Part shown: piece after piece, positions 53,912 through 62,352 of the stretch | Numbering within the stretch: position 1 is the first letter of the stretch | How the letters are laid out: every line of letters starts with the position of its first letter | Source of the DNA: Bacteroides stercorirosoris | GTDB lineage: Bacteria > Bacteroidota > Bacteroidia > Bacteroidales > Bacteroidaceae | DNA length: 64,000 nucleotides | Direction of reading: 5' to 3' | Assembly: GCF_900142015.1 (NCBI RefSeq) | Contig: NZ_FQZN01000003.1 | Span: forward strand, 248,001 to 312,000 | Made by a program: the position numbers and the translations under genes | The notes under the pieces: model-generated | What the model was told of the DNA's origin: nothing | The model's database searches: none | Seen by the model: the letters and a program-made list of their open reading frames with translations, nothing else

Positions 53912-54198
53912 AAATGATAATTTAGCGGCGTAGCGCTGGAGCAAGGTTCCCTTTCGGCATACTCATTGACGTGATAGTACCTGGTAGGCTGAAAGCCTTT
54001 TATCTTATAGCCCAGGGCAACGCCCTGGGGGATTGCCATGTGTTTCTCTTTGCGCCCTGTAAGGGCATAACAGCCCACATGGGCTTTTGCCCTTACAGGG
54101 CGTAAGATTGTGGGATCATCCATTACCCAGGGTGTTACCCTGGGCTGTAAGATAAAAGCCTTACAGGCTTAGGAAATGCACGCTGCTAAATTATCATT
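53912..54198. repeat. REP-like nested palindrome B
   Basis: The outer arms AATGATAATTTAGCGGC and GCTGCTAAATTATCATT enclose further inverted repeats: AAAGCCTTTTATCTTATAGC and its inverse, CCCAGGG/CCCTGGG hairpins on both sides, and a central CCTGTAAGGGC/GCCCTTACAGG hairpin. It fills nearly all of the 351-nt gap between GH78-BNR and GH140-like (53866-54216). I see no gene there. Confidence 0.8.
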
Positions 54199-54216
54199 GA
54201 TGTAGTGACGTTGCAC

Positions 54217-55686
54217 TTACTTTTTCTCCCATCGCTGTTGTGCATCGGGCAGTTCGTCCCATTCCTTATTTACATAGTCTTTACTGCTGTCCACTACAAT
54301 CAGGATATGATCGTTTCCGCTGCTGTAGCCGCTATCGTGCTGGAAATTGTGTATTCCATTGTCAAACTCACCGATATATTCCAGTTTGCCGTCTTTGGTG
54401 GTATACCACCAGGCATTCTTTCTGGCACCGCTGATTTTGCTGAAATCTACTTTCATCGGGCGTCCGGTGTAGTTGTACACCATCAGATAATCTTTGCCGC
54501 GTGTGGCGATGGCACGGTCGTAGCGTTCTCCGTTTGTGCCGGCAATGATGGACTGGTCGGGTACACGTTCGAAGAAGGGGAAAGTTAGCATCAGGTTTTT
54601 GAGATACTTCATTTGGTTAAAGCCCGGATTGTTCAGGGCATCGTACCAAGGTTCCTTTGCACCGTATGCACCGCCAACACCGGGTTTGAGGAACTGCATG
54701 ATGGAATTATTACCGTAGGTATGTCCGAAGGAACCGGCAAATACCGACCAGTAGGCATAACGGCGCACATCGTAATCTTTCCAGCGCAGCTCATTCTCAT
54801 CGTGCAGACCGTGAGGAATTTCCTCGTAGATAGGCTCACCGTCGATGACGGGTTTCATGGGGTTTGTGCCCATACTGCGTTCTACGAAGCGCCAGTTATC
54901 TTCTTCGGTATTCTCTTCAATCGGATAATCACCGTCACCGAAACGTTGTCCGTAGCGGCGATGCCCGCTTTGGAACATGTTGAAGTCCAGCCAGGGAGCG
55001 GCATTGAACCACGTTGAGGAAGTGGTGCGGCCGCGTGGGTGGAAGGTCATCAGGTGGTTCTTGTCTATTGCTTTGATGGAGGTGGCGAGAGCTTCCCATT
55101 CGGCGGTTTTTACGTCGCCACGAATATCACCTCCGATGAACCAGATGATATTCGGCTCGTCTTTGTAGCGCTCGGCGAGGAATTTGCCGTAAGCCTTGGC
55201 TTGGTCTACGGTCATTTCGCCACGGCTGACGGGGCTTCCCCAGATGCAGACCATGCCGATGTAGATGCCTTTACGGGCAGCGGTGCGGATGATGTAGTCC
55301 ATATGGTCCCAATAGCCGTAGACGCCCGGGCGGTTGATGTTCTTGAAGTTGTAGCCGTCGGTCATGGAATATTGTCCGTAGGCGTTTATGGAGGGGACAT
55401 TGTTCAGAGTCTGAACTTGAATGACGTTATATCCCCGTTGTTTGCACTGTTCCAGATAATACTCGGCTTCATCGCGGTTCAGGCGCTGGGGCAGTAGCCA
55501 TCCGGTTTCGCCCAGCCAGAAGAAGGGAGTGCCGTTTTCATGTTTCAGATAGCGGCCTTCTTCGGAGACCATTAGTTTGCCATTGTTCCAGGGGATATAC
55601 GTTTTCTGTGTTTTCTTCTGTGCAGAGGCGGGCATTGCCACAGTCAGCAAAAGTAGAAGAAAAGGGATTAGTTTGAATGTTTTCAT
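54217..55686 (-). CDS. GH140-like (DUF4038) glycosidase, apiosidase candidate, secreted
   Basis: The 489-residue protein has a signal peptide (about 1-22). A TIM barrel of the DUF4038/GH140 type opens with ENGTPFFWLGETGWLLPQRL and has the acid/base candidate in IWFIGGDIRGDVKTAEW (aspartate near 185) and the nucleophile candidate in VIDGEPIYEE (glutamate near 279). These spacings resemble those of the characterised RG-II apiosidase of B. thetaiotaomicron (BT1012) as I recall it. The C-terminal 100 residues form a small beta domain (RYDRAIATRGKDYLMVYNYT). It may cut apiose side chains of RG-II or apiogalacturonan, or another branch. Confidence 0.85.
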   Translation of the reverse strand: MKTFKLIPFLLLLLTVAMPASAQKKTQKTYIPWNNGKLMVSEEGRYLKHENGTPFFWLGETGWLLPQRLNRDEAEYYLEQCKQRGYNVIQVQTLNNVPSINAYGQYSMTDGYNFKNINRPGVYGYWDHMDYIIRTAARKGIYIGMVCIWGSPVSRGEMTVDQAKAYGKFLAERYKDEPNIIWFIGGDIRGDVKTAEWEALATSIKAIDKNHLMTFHPRGRTTSSTWFNAAPWLDFNMFQSGHRRYGQRFGDGDYPIEENTEEDNWRFVERSMGTNPMKPVIDGEPIYEEIPHGLHDENELRWKDYDVRRYAYWSVFAGSFGHTYGNNSIMQFLKPGVGGAYGAKEPWYDALNNPGFNQMKYLKNLMLTFPFFERVPDQSIIAGTNGERYDRAIATRGKDYLMVYNYTGRPMKVDFSKISGARKNAWWYTTKDGKLEYIGEFDNGIHNFQHDSGYSSGNDHILIVVDSSKDYVNKEWDELPDAQQRWEKK

Positions 55687-55734
55687 TACGATTTGAGTTA
55701 TTATTGGGTTATTGTTATTTGGGTGATGTTAGTT

Positions 55735-55773
55735 AAATGATAATTTAGCGGCAAAGCCGCTAAATTATCATTT
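55735..55773. repeat. REP-like palindrome C, overlapping the end of GH105
   Basis: A perfect 18-bp inverted repeat (AAATGATAATTTAGCGGC and its complement, loop AAA) covers the GH105 stop codon. It is the short form of the family also seen at 35507 and 53912 and may act as a terminator or RNA-stability hairpin. Confidence 0.85.
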
Positions 55774-56976
55774 TGCTCTTTCTTTCATTCGTTCATATTC
55801 TATTGCCGCCAATATGAACGCCCCTACGGATTTGGGATCATTCTCTATCACGGGTTCGCCAATGTAATACTCGAACGAGCCGTCACGATACTTTCCGGAG
55901 TTCCCGCCCAGTCCGGCTACGGCGCAGCAATTGGTCAGGGTGTAAGTGTCGTCCTCTTCAAGACGGGTGAACTCACGGGTCATGCCGTCGAATGCTTTCT
56001 GCACGGGGGCGATGTATTCATTTCCGATATATCCCCGGTTGATGGCTTTGGCAAGTGTGTACACGAACAGGGCGGTGGCTGATGATTCCAGATAATTACC
56101 CTTGCGTGCTCCCTGGTCGGTCACTTGATACCAGGTTCCGGATTGCGGGTCCTGATACTTCACCATTGCCTGTGCCAGACCTTGCAGAATTTGTAGTACA
56201 CTGTCACGTCCTGCGGTTTCTTGTGGTAAGTAATCCAATACATCCACTATGGCGGCTCCGTACCATCCGATGCTGCGACTCCAGAAGTTGGGTGAACAAC
56301 CTGTCTCGGGATTCGCCCATTTCTGTTCGCGGCTCTCGTCCCAGCCGTGGTAGTAGAGTCCGGTTGCAGGATCGTGGGTCTTGCGGGCTATAAGTAGAAT
56401 TTGTTTCACAGCTTCGTCCTGCAGGGCCGGCTCCCCGAAAGTGGCGCCATATTGCGCCAGATAAGGAGAGGCCATAAAGATACCGTCCAGCCACATCTGA
56501 TGCGGATACCTCAGCTTGTGCCAAAAACCGCCTTCGCTTGTGCGGGGTTGCTCCCTCATTTGTTTGCGCAAGGTGTCCATGGCTATTTTATAGCGTTCAT
56601 CTCCCGTCCGGGCATAGAAGTCGAAGAGAATCTTTCCGGCATTGACGTTGTCGATGTTGAATGAAAGATATTTCATGGTCAGGATGCGTCCGTCGGCGTC
56701 AATCAGGCTGTCGGCATAGATTTTGGCGTAGTCGTAGTAGGTGCTGTCGCCCGTATGCTTCCATTCTTCGAGCATGGACTTTACTACCAGGCCATGGGTA
56801 TATCCCCAGCGGGGTGTCCGAGCCTTTTCAATCATCCAGGGTTCGGGGAAACGCTCCATTTCGGAGCGTGCCATGCGCTCGCTCCATTTCTCGGTCTTTG
56901 GTTTTTGGGTGGCTGTGCAGGCCATGAAACAGGCAATTCCGCACACCGTCAGTAGTTTCAGTGAGATACGATTCAT
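55768..56976 (-). CDS. GH105 unsaturated rhamnogalacturonyl/galacturonyl hydrolase, lipoprotein
   Basis: The 402-residue protein has a lipoprotein signal (GIACFMACTATQK). The (alpha/alpha)6 barrel has TPRWGYTHGLVVKSMLEEW, the catalytic aspartate in HQMWLDGIFMASPYLAQYG near 161, and NPETGCSPNFWSRSIGWYGA. These enzymes remove the unsaturated uronic acid left at the non-reducing end by pectate or rhamnogalacturonan lyases such as the two PL1 enzymes here. It starts 13 nt after GH95 and is followed by GH140-like after 81 nt. The stop codon lies within REP-like palindrome C. Confidence 0.94.
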   Translation of the reverse strand: MNRISLKLLTVCGIACFMACTATQKPKTEKWSERMARSEMERFPEPWMIEKARTPRWGYTHGLVVKSMLEEWKHTGDSTYYDYAKIYADSLIDADGRILTMKYLSFNIDNVNAGKILFDFYARTGDERYKIAMDTLRKQMREQPRTSEGGFWHKLRYPHQMWLDGIFMASPYLAQYGATFGEPALQDEAVKQILLIARKTHDPATGLYYHGWDESREQKWANPETGCSPNFWSRSIGWYGAAIVDVLDYLPQETAGRDSVLQILQGLAQAMVKYQDPQSGTWYQVTDQGARKGNYLESSATALFVYTLAKAINRGYIGNEYIAPVQKAFDGMTREFTRLEEDDTYTLTNCCAVAGLGGNSGKYRDGSFEYYIGEPVIENDPKSVGAFILAAIEYERMKERAK

Positions 56977-56989
56977 ATGAGTTCAGTAT

Positions 56990-59566
56990 TTAGTTTCCAA
57001 TCAATGTATATTCTTGTCCTGCCTGGGTGGGCAGATCGTATAAATAAGTCTTTGCTATTTCCACTTTGTTCAACTTGGCTTCGGGGCTGATTAACGGCCG
57101 GGCAATGACGGGAACTGCATAAAGCGGGTTGGGATTCTCACCTTTGGCACGTTTCAGACCTTTGCCTGTCAACGGACTCGCTGAGCGAAGGCGGCAATTG
57201 CCTCCTTTATGAGATTTTACCACCAGACGCTTCACTTTCCCGTTTTTCCAACTGAGATCCAGTTCGAAGCCGCCGCGGGCGATGATGCCGCGGACTGTGC
57301 CCTCCCGCCAGAGCGTGGGGAGTGCGGGCAGAAGGTAGATGAAGCCGTCGTGGCTCTGCATCAGCATCTCGATGATGCCTGCGGTACAGCCGAAGTTTCC
57401 GTCGATCTGGAAGGGCGGGTGTGCATCGAACAGGTTGGGGTAGGTGCCTCCTTTCTTCTTTTCATTACGCACGAGGGTCAGCTGGTCTGTAATCAGTTTG
57501 TAGGCATGGTCGCCGTCGAGGAGGCGTGCCCACAGGCAGACTTTCCATCCCATGCTCCAACCGGTGGAGGGGTCGCCGCGGTGGATGAGTGAGGTGCGGG
57601 CGGCATCAAAGAGTCCGGGGGTGCGGTAAGGGGATATCTGGTTGCTGGGGAAGAGGCCGTAGAGATGGGACACATGACGGTGTACGTCGTTCGGGTCATC
57701 CCAGTCGTGCATCCATTCCTGTAGCTGACCCCAACGGCCCACTTGCATGGGAGGCATTTCGGAGAGGCGGCGGGAGAGCCGTGCGGCAAACTCACGGTCT
57801 GTAGCCGAGACTTCCGTTCCCGGCATCCCTGTCCCCGACATCCCCGTCTCCGGCGTCTCCGTTCCCAATATCTCCGTGGCGGAGATGATGGCCGTCCAAA
57901 GGTCGAATATCAATTGGTTGTCGAGGGTGCATCCGGCAGCTGTGGTAGACTTGCCGTTACTGCCCGAATGCACGTTCTCGGGTGAGTTGCTGGGACAGAC
58001 CACCAGCCAGTTGTGCGCAGGTTCCTTCACCATGATTTCGTCGAAGAAGCGTCCGGACTCTCTCAGGATGGGATAGACGGAGCGCAGGAATCCGGTGTCT
58101 CCGGTGTAGAGGTAACGTTCCCAAAGATGCCGGCAGAGCCATGCGCCGCCGCCGGGCCATAAGCCTGACGGGGCTTTGTCCACTGCGCCCGTGATGCGCC
58201 ATATATCGGTGTTGTGATGCAGCACCCAGCCATTGGCTCCATACATGATGCGGGCGGTTTCGCGGCCTGTTTCGCTGACTTCGCGTATCAGACGGAACAG
58301 GGGTTCGTTCAGTTCGCTCAGATTGGTGACTTCCGAGGGCCAATAGTTCATTTCGAGGTTGATGTTGCAGGTATATTTGCTGTCCCAGGAGGGGAAGAGC
58401 TTGTCGTTCCAGATTCCCTGAAGATTGGCGGGTTGCCCGCCGGGTTGGGATGAACAGATCAGGAGGTAACGTCCGAACTGGAAGTAGGTGGCCACCAGAT
58501 GCGCGTCATTGGTCTGCTTGAAGTTCTCCACGCGCTTGTCGGTGGTCACGTGTTCGTAGCGGTTGTCTCCTAAATCGAGAGAGGCGCGTGTCAGGTATCG
58601 GCGATAGAAGTCCGTATGGCTCTTCCGGGCTTCGGCGAATGAATGTGCCGTTGCTGTTGCCAGATAATCTTTGGCACGTTCGGAGGGATTGCCTGTGATG
58701 TCCTGATAGTTATTGAAGTTGGTGGCGATGGAGACGTAGACGGTGGCTTCGTCGGCTCCTTCCACGGAAAGCACACCGTCGGCACACGACATCCGGCCGC
58801 CGGTGTTCCGGGCGGTCAGTCTTCCTTGAAACTCCACCTTGCCTTTCAGACCTTCGTGCAGGGAAGATACGCCGGAAAGTGTTACGCAGGGGAGGAGGGG
58901 GGAGGTGTTTCCGATGTTGGCGGCTTCGGGAGTGATACCCGCAGCTTCGGAAGTGATGACGACATCCTGATGGGGGGAGGTGAGTTGGGCATTGAAAGTA
59001 ATCCGTCCCGGACGGTTGGCGGTGAGGCGTACCATGACTACCTGGTCGGTGAATGAAGTGATGGTTTCGCGCCGATACTGCACTCCGTCCACTTCATAGC
59101 GGACGAGTGTACGGGCGGAATCGAGGCTCAACTCCCGGTAATAGTTTGTGTAGCGGGTGTGTCCGGGAAACGCGATCCGCAGGTCGCCGAAGCTTTGATA
59201 GGGCATTCCCGAATTGGTCTTTGCCATTACCTTCTCGGTGGCGAGGGTCTGTGCTTCGAGATATTTGCCGGCAAATACCAGGTCGCGTACCCGGGGAATG
59301 TATTCCAGTGCATTGGGGTTGGCGTTGTTATTGGGACGTCCCGCCCAGATGGTTTCTTCGTTCAGTTGTATCTGCTCCGTGGCGGGCGTGCCGTATACCA
59401 TGGCTCCTAACCGTCCGTTCCCTAAAGGGAGGGCTTCCGTCCAGACTTGTGCGGGGCGGTCGTACCAGAGTTTGTATTCCTGTGCGGAGGTATGTGGGGC
59501 TTGTGCCCGGAGGCACCCCGCAGATAACAGGACTAACAGACAGTTGATGAATCTCTTTCTGTTCAT
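56990..59566 (-). CDS. GH95 family glycosidase (alpha-L-fucosidase/galactosidase type), secreted
   Basis: The 858-residue protein has a signal peptide (about 1-22) and GH95 marks in order: [56 protein letters not shown] (substrate-binding Asn pair), [15 protein letters not shown] (glutamate acid), [19 protein letters not shown] and [20 protein letters not shown] (aspartate). GH95 enzymes remove alpha-1,2-L-fucose or alpha-L-galactose; both occur in pectins. Near residues 572-590 a low-complexity [20 protein letters not shown] stretch encoded by short imperfect repeats is probably a surface loop insertion. It is the first gene of the minus-strand unit and has ECF-type promoter candidate 8. Confidence 0.94.
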   Translation of the reverse strand: MNRKRFINCLLVLLSAGCLRAQAPHTSAQEYKLWYDRPAQVWTEALPLGNGRLGAMVYGTPATEQIQLNEETIWAGRPNNNANPNALEYIPRVRDLVFAGKYLEAQTLATEKVMAKTNSGMPYQSFGDLRIAFPGHTRYTNYYRELSLDSARTLVRYEVDGVQYRRETITSFTDQVVMVRLTANRPGRITFNAQLTSPHQDVVITSEAAGITPEAANIGNTSPLLPCVTLSGVSSLHEGLKGKVEFQGRLTARNTGGRMSCADGVLSVEGADEATVYVSIATNFNNYQDITGNPSERAKDYLATATAHSFAEARKSHTDFYRRYLTRASLDLGDNRYEHVTTDKRVENFKQTNDAHLVATYFQFGRYLLICSSQPGGQPANLQGIWNDKLFPSWDSKYTCNINLEMNYWPSEVTNLSELNEPLFRLIREVSETGRETARIMYGANGWVLHHNTDIWRITGAVDKAPSGLWPGGGAWLCRHLWERYLYTGDTGFLRSVYPILRESGRFFDEIMVKEPAHNWLVVCPSNSPENVHSGSNGKSTTAAGCTLDNQLIFDLWTAIISATEILGTETPETGMSGTGMPGTEVSATDREFAARLSRRLSEMPPMQVGRWGQLQEWMHDWDDPNDVHRHVSHLYGLFPSNQISPYRTPGLFDAARTSLIHRGDPSTGWSMGWKVCLWARLLDGDHAYKLITDQLTLVRNEKKKGGTYPNLFDAHPPFQIDGNFGCTAGIIEMLMQSHDGFIYLLPALPTLWREGTVRGIIARGGFELDLSWKNGKVKRLVVKSHKGGNCRLRSASPLTGKGLKRAKGENPNPLYAVPVIARPLISPEAKLNKVEIAKTYLYDLPTQAGQEYTLIGN

Positions 59567-59602
59567 TGTCTTTCGGTGTTGCTTTATAGTTTATGGTAAG
59601 AT

Positions 59603-59628
59603 GACGGATGAAGGAGAATTTTGTACCC
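59603..59628 (-). promoter_or_regulatory. ECF-type promoter candidate 8, upstream of the GH95 unit (minus strand)
   Basis: On the minus strand GGGTACA (59622-59628) is followed by 15 nt with TTCTCCTT and then CGTC (59603-59606), 36 nt before the GH95 start. It is the only copy on this strand and links the GH95-GH105-GH140-GH78 unit to the same control. Confidence 0.62.
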
Positions 59629-59678
59629 AGGGGGGGAGTTGCTGACAACGGAAAAGAAAAAGAGGCAAATGATAAGCG

Positions 59679-59763
59679 ATATTTTAGACACGGATTACAC
59701 GGATTACACTGTTGTTTTTATATACTGCAACAGTGCAATCCGTGTAATCCGTGTCTAAAATAT
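59679..59763. repeat. Long palindrome with ACACGGATTACACGGATT words
   Basis: A nearly perfect inverted repeat of about 36 bp per arm (from ATATTTTAGACACGGATTAC and its complement) with an AT-rich loop. Similar ATTACACGGATT repeats are common in bacterial intergenic DNA. It may end transcription from either side. Confidence 0.8.
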
Positions 59764-59788
59764 ATTAATAACGGGAAAGTAATGAGTT

Positions 59789-59882
59789 TTCACCACAGAG
59801 TAACACAGAGTCTCACGGAGTTCTATTCTTTTGATTTCAAATTGATTAAACTCTGTGATACCCTGTGTTACTCTGTGGTGAA
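59789..59882. repeat. Second palindrome with CACCACAGAGTAACACAGAG arms
   Basis: CACCACAGAGTAACACAG (from 59791) is inverted as CTGTGTTACTCTGTGGTG (59863-59880). Together with the preceding palindrome it fills most of the 436-nt gap 59567-60002, which otherwise contains promoter candidate 8 and the promoter of the next gene. Confidence 0.8.
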
Positions 59883-59951
59883 TTAATTCATAACCGCGTA
59901 GGAATGAAATAAATTATTGCTTCCCGGCATGTCGGGAACAGAAATTATGCT

Positions 59952-59959
59952 TACCTTTG
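59952..59959 (+). promoter_or_regulatory. -7 box for the PDDEXK nuclease gene
   Basis: TACCTTTG is an exact TAnnTTTG match 43 nt before the ATG at 60003. No clear -33 box is seen. Confidence 0.5.
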
Positions 59960-60002
59960 TGCGTAATCGGAAGACCAAGACAGAAACTCTAAAACAAAGG
60001 TT

Positions 60003-60983
60003 ATGGTACAGAAAGACAGATATATACGATTCGACTGGGCGGTGAAGCGCTTGCTGCGCAACAAAGCCAACTTCGGCGTGCTCGAAGGTTTCCTCACCGT
60101 GTTGCTGGGCGAGCCTATCCGCATCGTCGAGATACTGGAAAGCGAGGGTAACCAGCAACGTGAAAACGACAAATTCAACCGCGTGGACATCAAGGCGCGC
60201 AACAGCAAGGACGAAATCATCATCGTCGAGGTGCAGAACACGCGCGAGATATACTACTTGGAGCGCATCCTCTTCGGCGTTGCCAAGGCCATCACGGAGC
60301 ATATCGAGCTGGGAGAGCTTTACTCCCAAGTGAAGAAAGTGTACTCCATCAGCATTCTCTATTTCGACATTGGCAAGGGGAACGATTACCTGTACCACGG
60401 TCAGAACTCCTTTGTGGGCGTGCATACGGGCGATTTTCTGGAGGTCACTACCAAAGAGAAGGACGCCATCGTGCGCAAGTTGCCCGCTGAAATCTTCCCC
60501 GAATACTTCCTGATTCGTGTGAATGAGTTCAACAAGGTGGCCGTCACCCCGCTTGAGGAGTGGATAGAGTATCTGAAAACCGGTATCATTCGCCCCGATA
60601 CGAAAGCTCCCGGGCTGGAAGAGGCACGCCGCAAACTGATTTATTATAATATGGACAGGGCGGAACAATTGGCGTATGACGAACATATCAATGCCGTGAT
60701 GATTCAGAATGATGTGCTGAGTACAGCGGCGGATGAAGGAAGAGAAGAAGGCAGACAGGCAGGTTTGGCGGAAGGCAGGCAGGAAGGGCTGGCAGAAGGC
60801 AGACAGAAAGGGCTGGCAGAAGGCAAACAGGAAGGTTTGGCAGAAGGTATGCAGAAAGGTATGCAGGAAGGCAGACAAGAAGAGAAAATAGAGAATGCCC
60901 GAACGATGAAATCCCTGAACATCCCCTCCGCAGTCATCCACCAAGTGACGGGTTTACCCATCGAAGACATAGAAAGACTTTGA
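60003..60983 (+). CDS. Rpn/PD-(D/E)XK nuclease family protein with C-terminal repeats
   Basis: The 326-residue protein matches the PDDEXK_2 transposase-nuclease group: start YIRFDWAVKRLLRNKANFGV, LEGFLTVLLGEPIRIVEI, and the active-site pattern RVDIKARNSKDEIIIVEVQN (Asp, then Glu-x-Gln). The C-terminus (about 245-295) is built of seven eight-residue units of the AEGRQEGL kind, encoded by imperfect 24-bp repeats, then a short helical tail (TGLPIEDIERL). Relatives (RpnA-E) promote recombination; many Bacteroides copies are of unknown use. It is GC-richer than the PUL genes and marks the right edge of the PUL. A terminator follows. Confidence 0.9.
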   Translation: MVQKDRYIRFDWAVKRLLRNKANFGVLEGFLTVLLGEPIRIVEILESEGNQQRENDKFNRVDIKARNSKDEIIIVEVQNTREIYYLERILFGVAKAITEHIELGELYSQVKKVYSISILYFDIGKGNDYLYHGQNSFVGVHTGDFLEVTTKEKDAIVRKLPAEIFPEYFLIRVNEFNKVAVTPLEEWIEYLKTGIIRPDTKAPGLEEARRKLIYYNMDRAEQLAYDEHINAVMIQNDVLSTAADEGREEGRQAGLAEGRQEGLAEGRQKGLAEGKQEGLAEGMQKGMQEGRQEEKIENARTMKSLNIPSAVIHQVTGLPIEDIERL

Positions 60984-61044
60984 ATTAAGACATAGAAAGA
61001 CTCTAAATTTGCAATCCGGTTTATAGCCGGTTACGTAACACCGA

Positions 61045-61095
61045 AAATCCCCTCCACGCTGCCTGCCCCGGTCTGCGTGGAGGGGATTTCATTCT
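61045..61095 (+). terminator. Terminator after the nuclease gene
   Basis: AAATCCCCTCCACGC (61045-61059) pairs with GCGTGGAGGGGATTT (61075-61089), followed by CATTCTTT. Confidence 0.9.
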
Positions 61096-61141
61096 TTACT
61101 ACGATGGCACGGCGGGTGTCAAGAGGCAGGCACTCAAAACT

Positions 61142-61240
61142 CCTTGCGCTTCCGTTCAAAAATGCTTGCGCTTCCGTTTAAAAATGCTTGCGCTTCCATT
61201 TTTAACTCCTTGCGCTTCCATTTTTTGCTCCTTGCGCAAG
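61142..61240. repeat. 22-bp tandem repeat array C (five units)
   Basis: The word TTGCGCTTCC recurs at 61144, 61166, 61188 and 61210, and a last partial copy at 61232 ends in the palindrome CTCCTTGCGCAAGGAG. The spacing is exactly 22 bp. It lies in the 373-nt gap 60984-61356, which otherwise holds the nuclease terminator and no gene I can see. Confidence 0.85.
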
Positions 61241-61356
61241 GAGTTTTCCGTCGGCTTTGCGGGTTCATAAAACGCCCTGCCTTTTGCGTCTCCTTTCGGG
61301 AACTCTGCCGATGGAGAGGAGGGGCAGGGCGGTTCATTGAAGAGAGATTCTGTTTT

Positions 61357-62301
61357 TTACATCCCTCCGGGCGTCACGCTGCCGCTTCCGAGGGCGGGAA
61401 GGGTGTAGGACTGGCCGTAGTAGTCGGTGACACTGCCGGTGCCGGTGGGGAGCTGGGGCGTGAAGGTCCATTTTGCGCCGCCGTTAAGGGTGAGGGTGAC
61501 GGGGACGGGGGTGCCGTTGGCGTCCGCCACCGGGAGGAGGAAGACATCCCTGTCCTTGTCGGCGGCGGAGAGTTGGAGAGGGGTGGTAGAGTAGTTCGGA
61601 CCAGGCAAGGACATGTCTCCAAGCTGATAACTCGCGTAGTATCCGTAATTTTCCATCTCCAGGCTGTATCCGGCAGGGATGCGCAGGCGGGAGCATCGGT
61701 AGGTGAAGCTGAGCGTGAGGGGCCGGCTAAAATCGCCGGAAACACTGGACGCCTGCATCACCGGGACGGAGGTGCCGCTATCGGGAGACGGGATAGTGAT
61801 TATCCCGTTCTTGTCCGGCTTGCCATTGCCTGTGTAGTAGGCGTAGATTTTTACACTTATGAATTTGCCACTTCCTCCGAGGTTGTCGTAGATAAGGGTG
61901 CGGTTGAAGTGATAGCTGCCGAAGGTCTTTAGTCCGAACTCGTCGGCTTCGTTCTCGGTGAGGTAGCGCCATGTGGTGCCGGTGTATTTTAAGGCGGAGT
62001 AGTAGGGTCTTTCCCCACTTCCAGTAGTGAAACTGGCATACAGCCACACCACATCCCCCTTTTCCCACTTCGTCTCCTTTTCCGTCTGCAGTGCTCGGGT
62101 GTTTGTACTGTTTTTCCCGTCGGGCATGGTGATGGCTGCCTGGGTGAATGCGGGCTTCGGGGCGATGGTGATGCAGAGTGAGTTTCGGGCGTCTGCCGGT
62201 TGGGTTCCGTTGGCGGGGCCTTGGGGCATTTCGTCGTCGGTGGCGGTGCAGCTCCACGCCGCGAGGGCGGAGAGCACGAGTAAGAAGATGTTGCGTATCA
62301 T
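61357..62301 (-). CDS. Fimbrillin-like lipoprotein
   Basis: The protein of about 314 residues begins with a lipoprotein signal (MIRNIFLLVLSALAAWSCTA); an alternative start at 62322 would add seven residues before it. The body fits the fimbrillin family of Bacteroidales surface proteins: beta-rich, with TKWEKGDVVWLYASFTTGSG, RYLTENEADEFG, LTLSFTYRCSRLRIPAGYSL and LSAADKDRDVFLLPVADANG. Such proteins form or cap fimbriae at the cell surface. It lies 51 nt after the GLUG/fimbrillin gene upstream and is probably co-transcribed. Codon use is GC-rich compared with the PUL. Confidence 0.82.
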   Translation of the reverse strand: MIRNIFLLVLSALAAWSCTATDDEMPQGPANGTQPADARNSLCITIAPKPAFTQAAITMPDGKNSTNTRALQTEKETKWEKGDVVWLYASFTTGSGERPYYSALKYTGTTWRYLTENEADEFGLKTFGSYHFNRTLIYDNLGGSGKFISVKIYAYYTGNGKPDKNGIITIPSPDSGTSVPVMQASSVSGDFSRPLTLSFTYRCSRLRIPAGYSLEMENYGYYASYQLGDMSLPGPNYSTTPLQLSAADKDRDVFLLPVADANGTPVPVTLTLNGGAKWTFTPQLPTGTGSVTDYYGQSYTLPALGSGSVTPGGM

Positions 62302-62352
62302 AGGGTTATATTGTTTTTGCAAGTTTATAAATCAGGTGGATTGAGGGGATTG

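Noticed and set aside
61144..61932. 262-residue plus-strand frame beginning in repeat array C
   Set aside because: It is antisense to the fimbrillin lipoprotein gene and has biased, non-protein-like composition.
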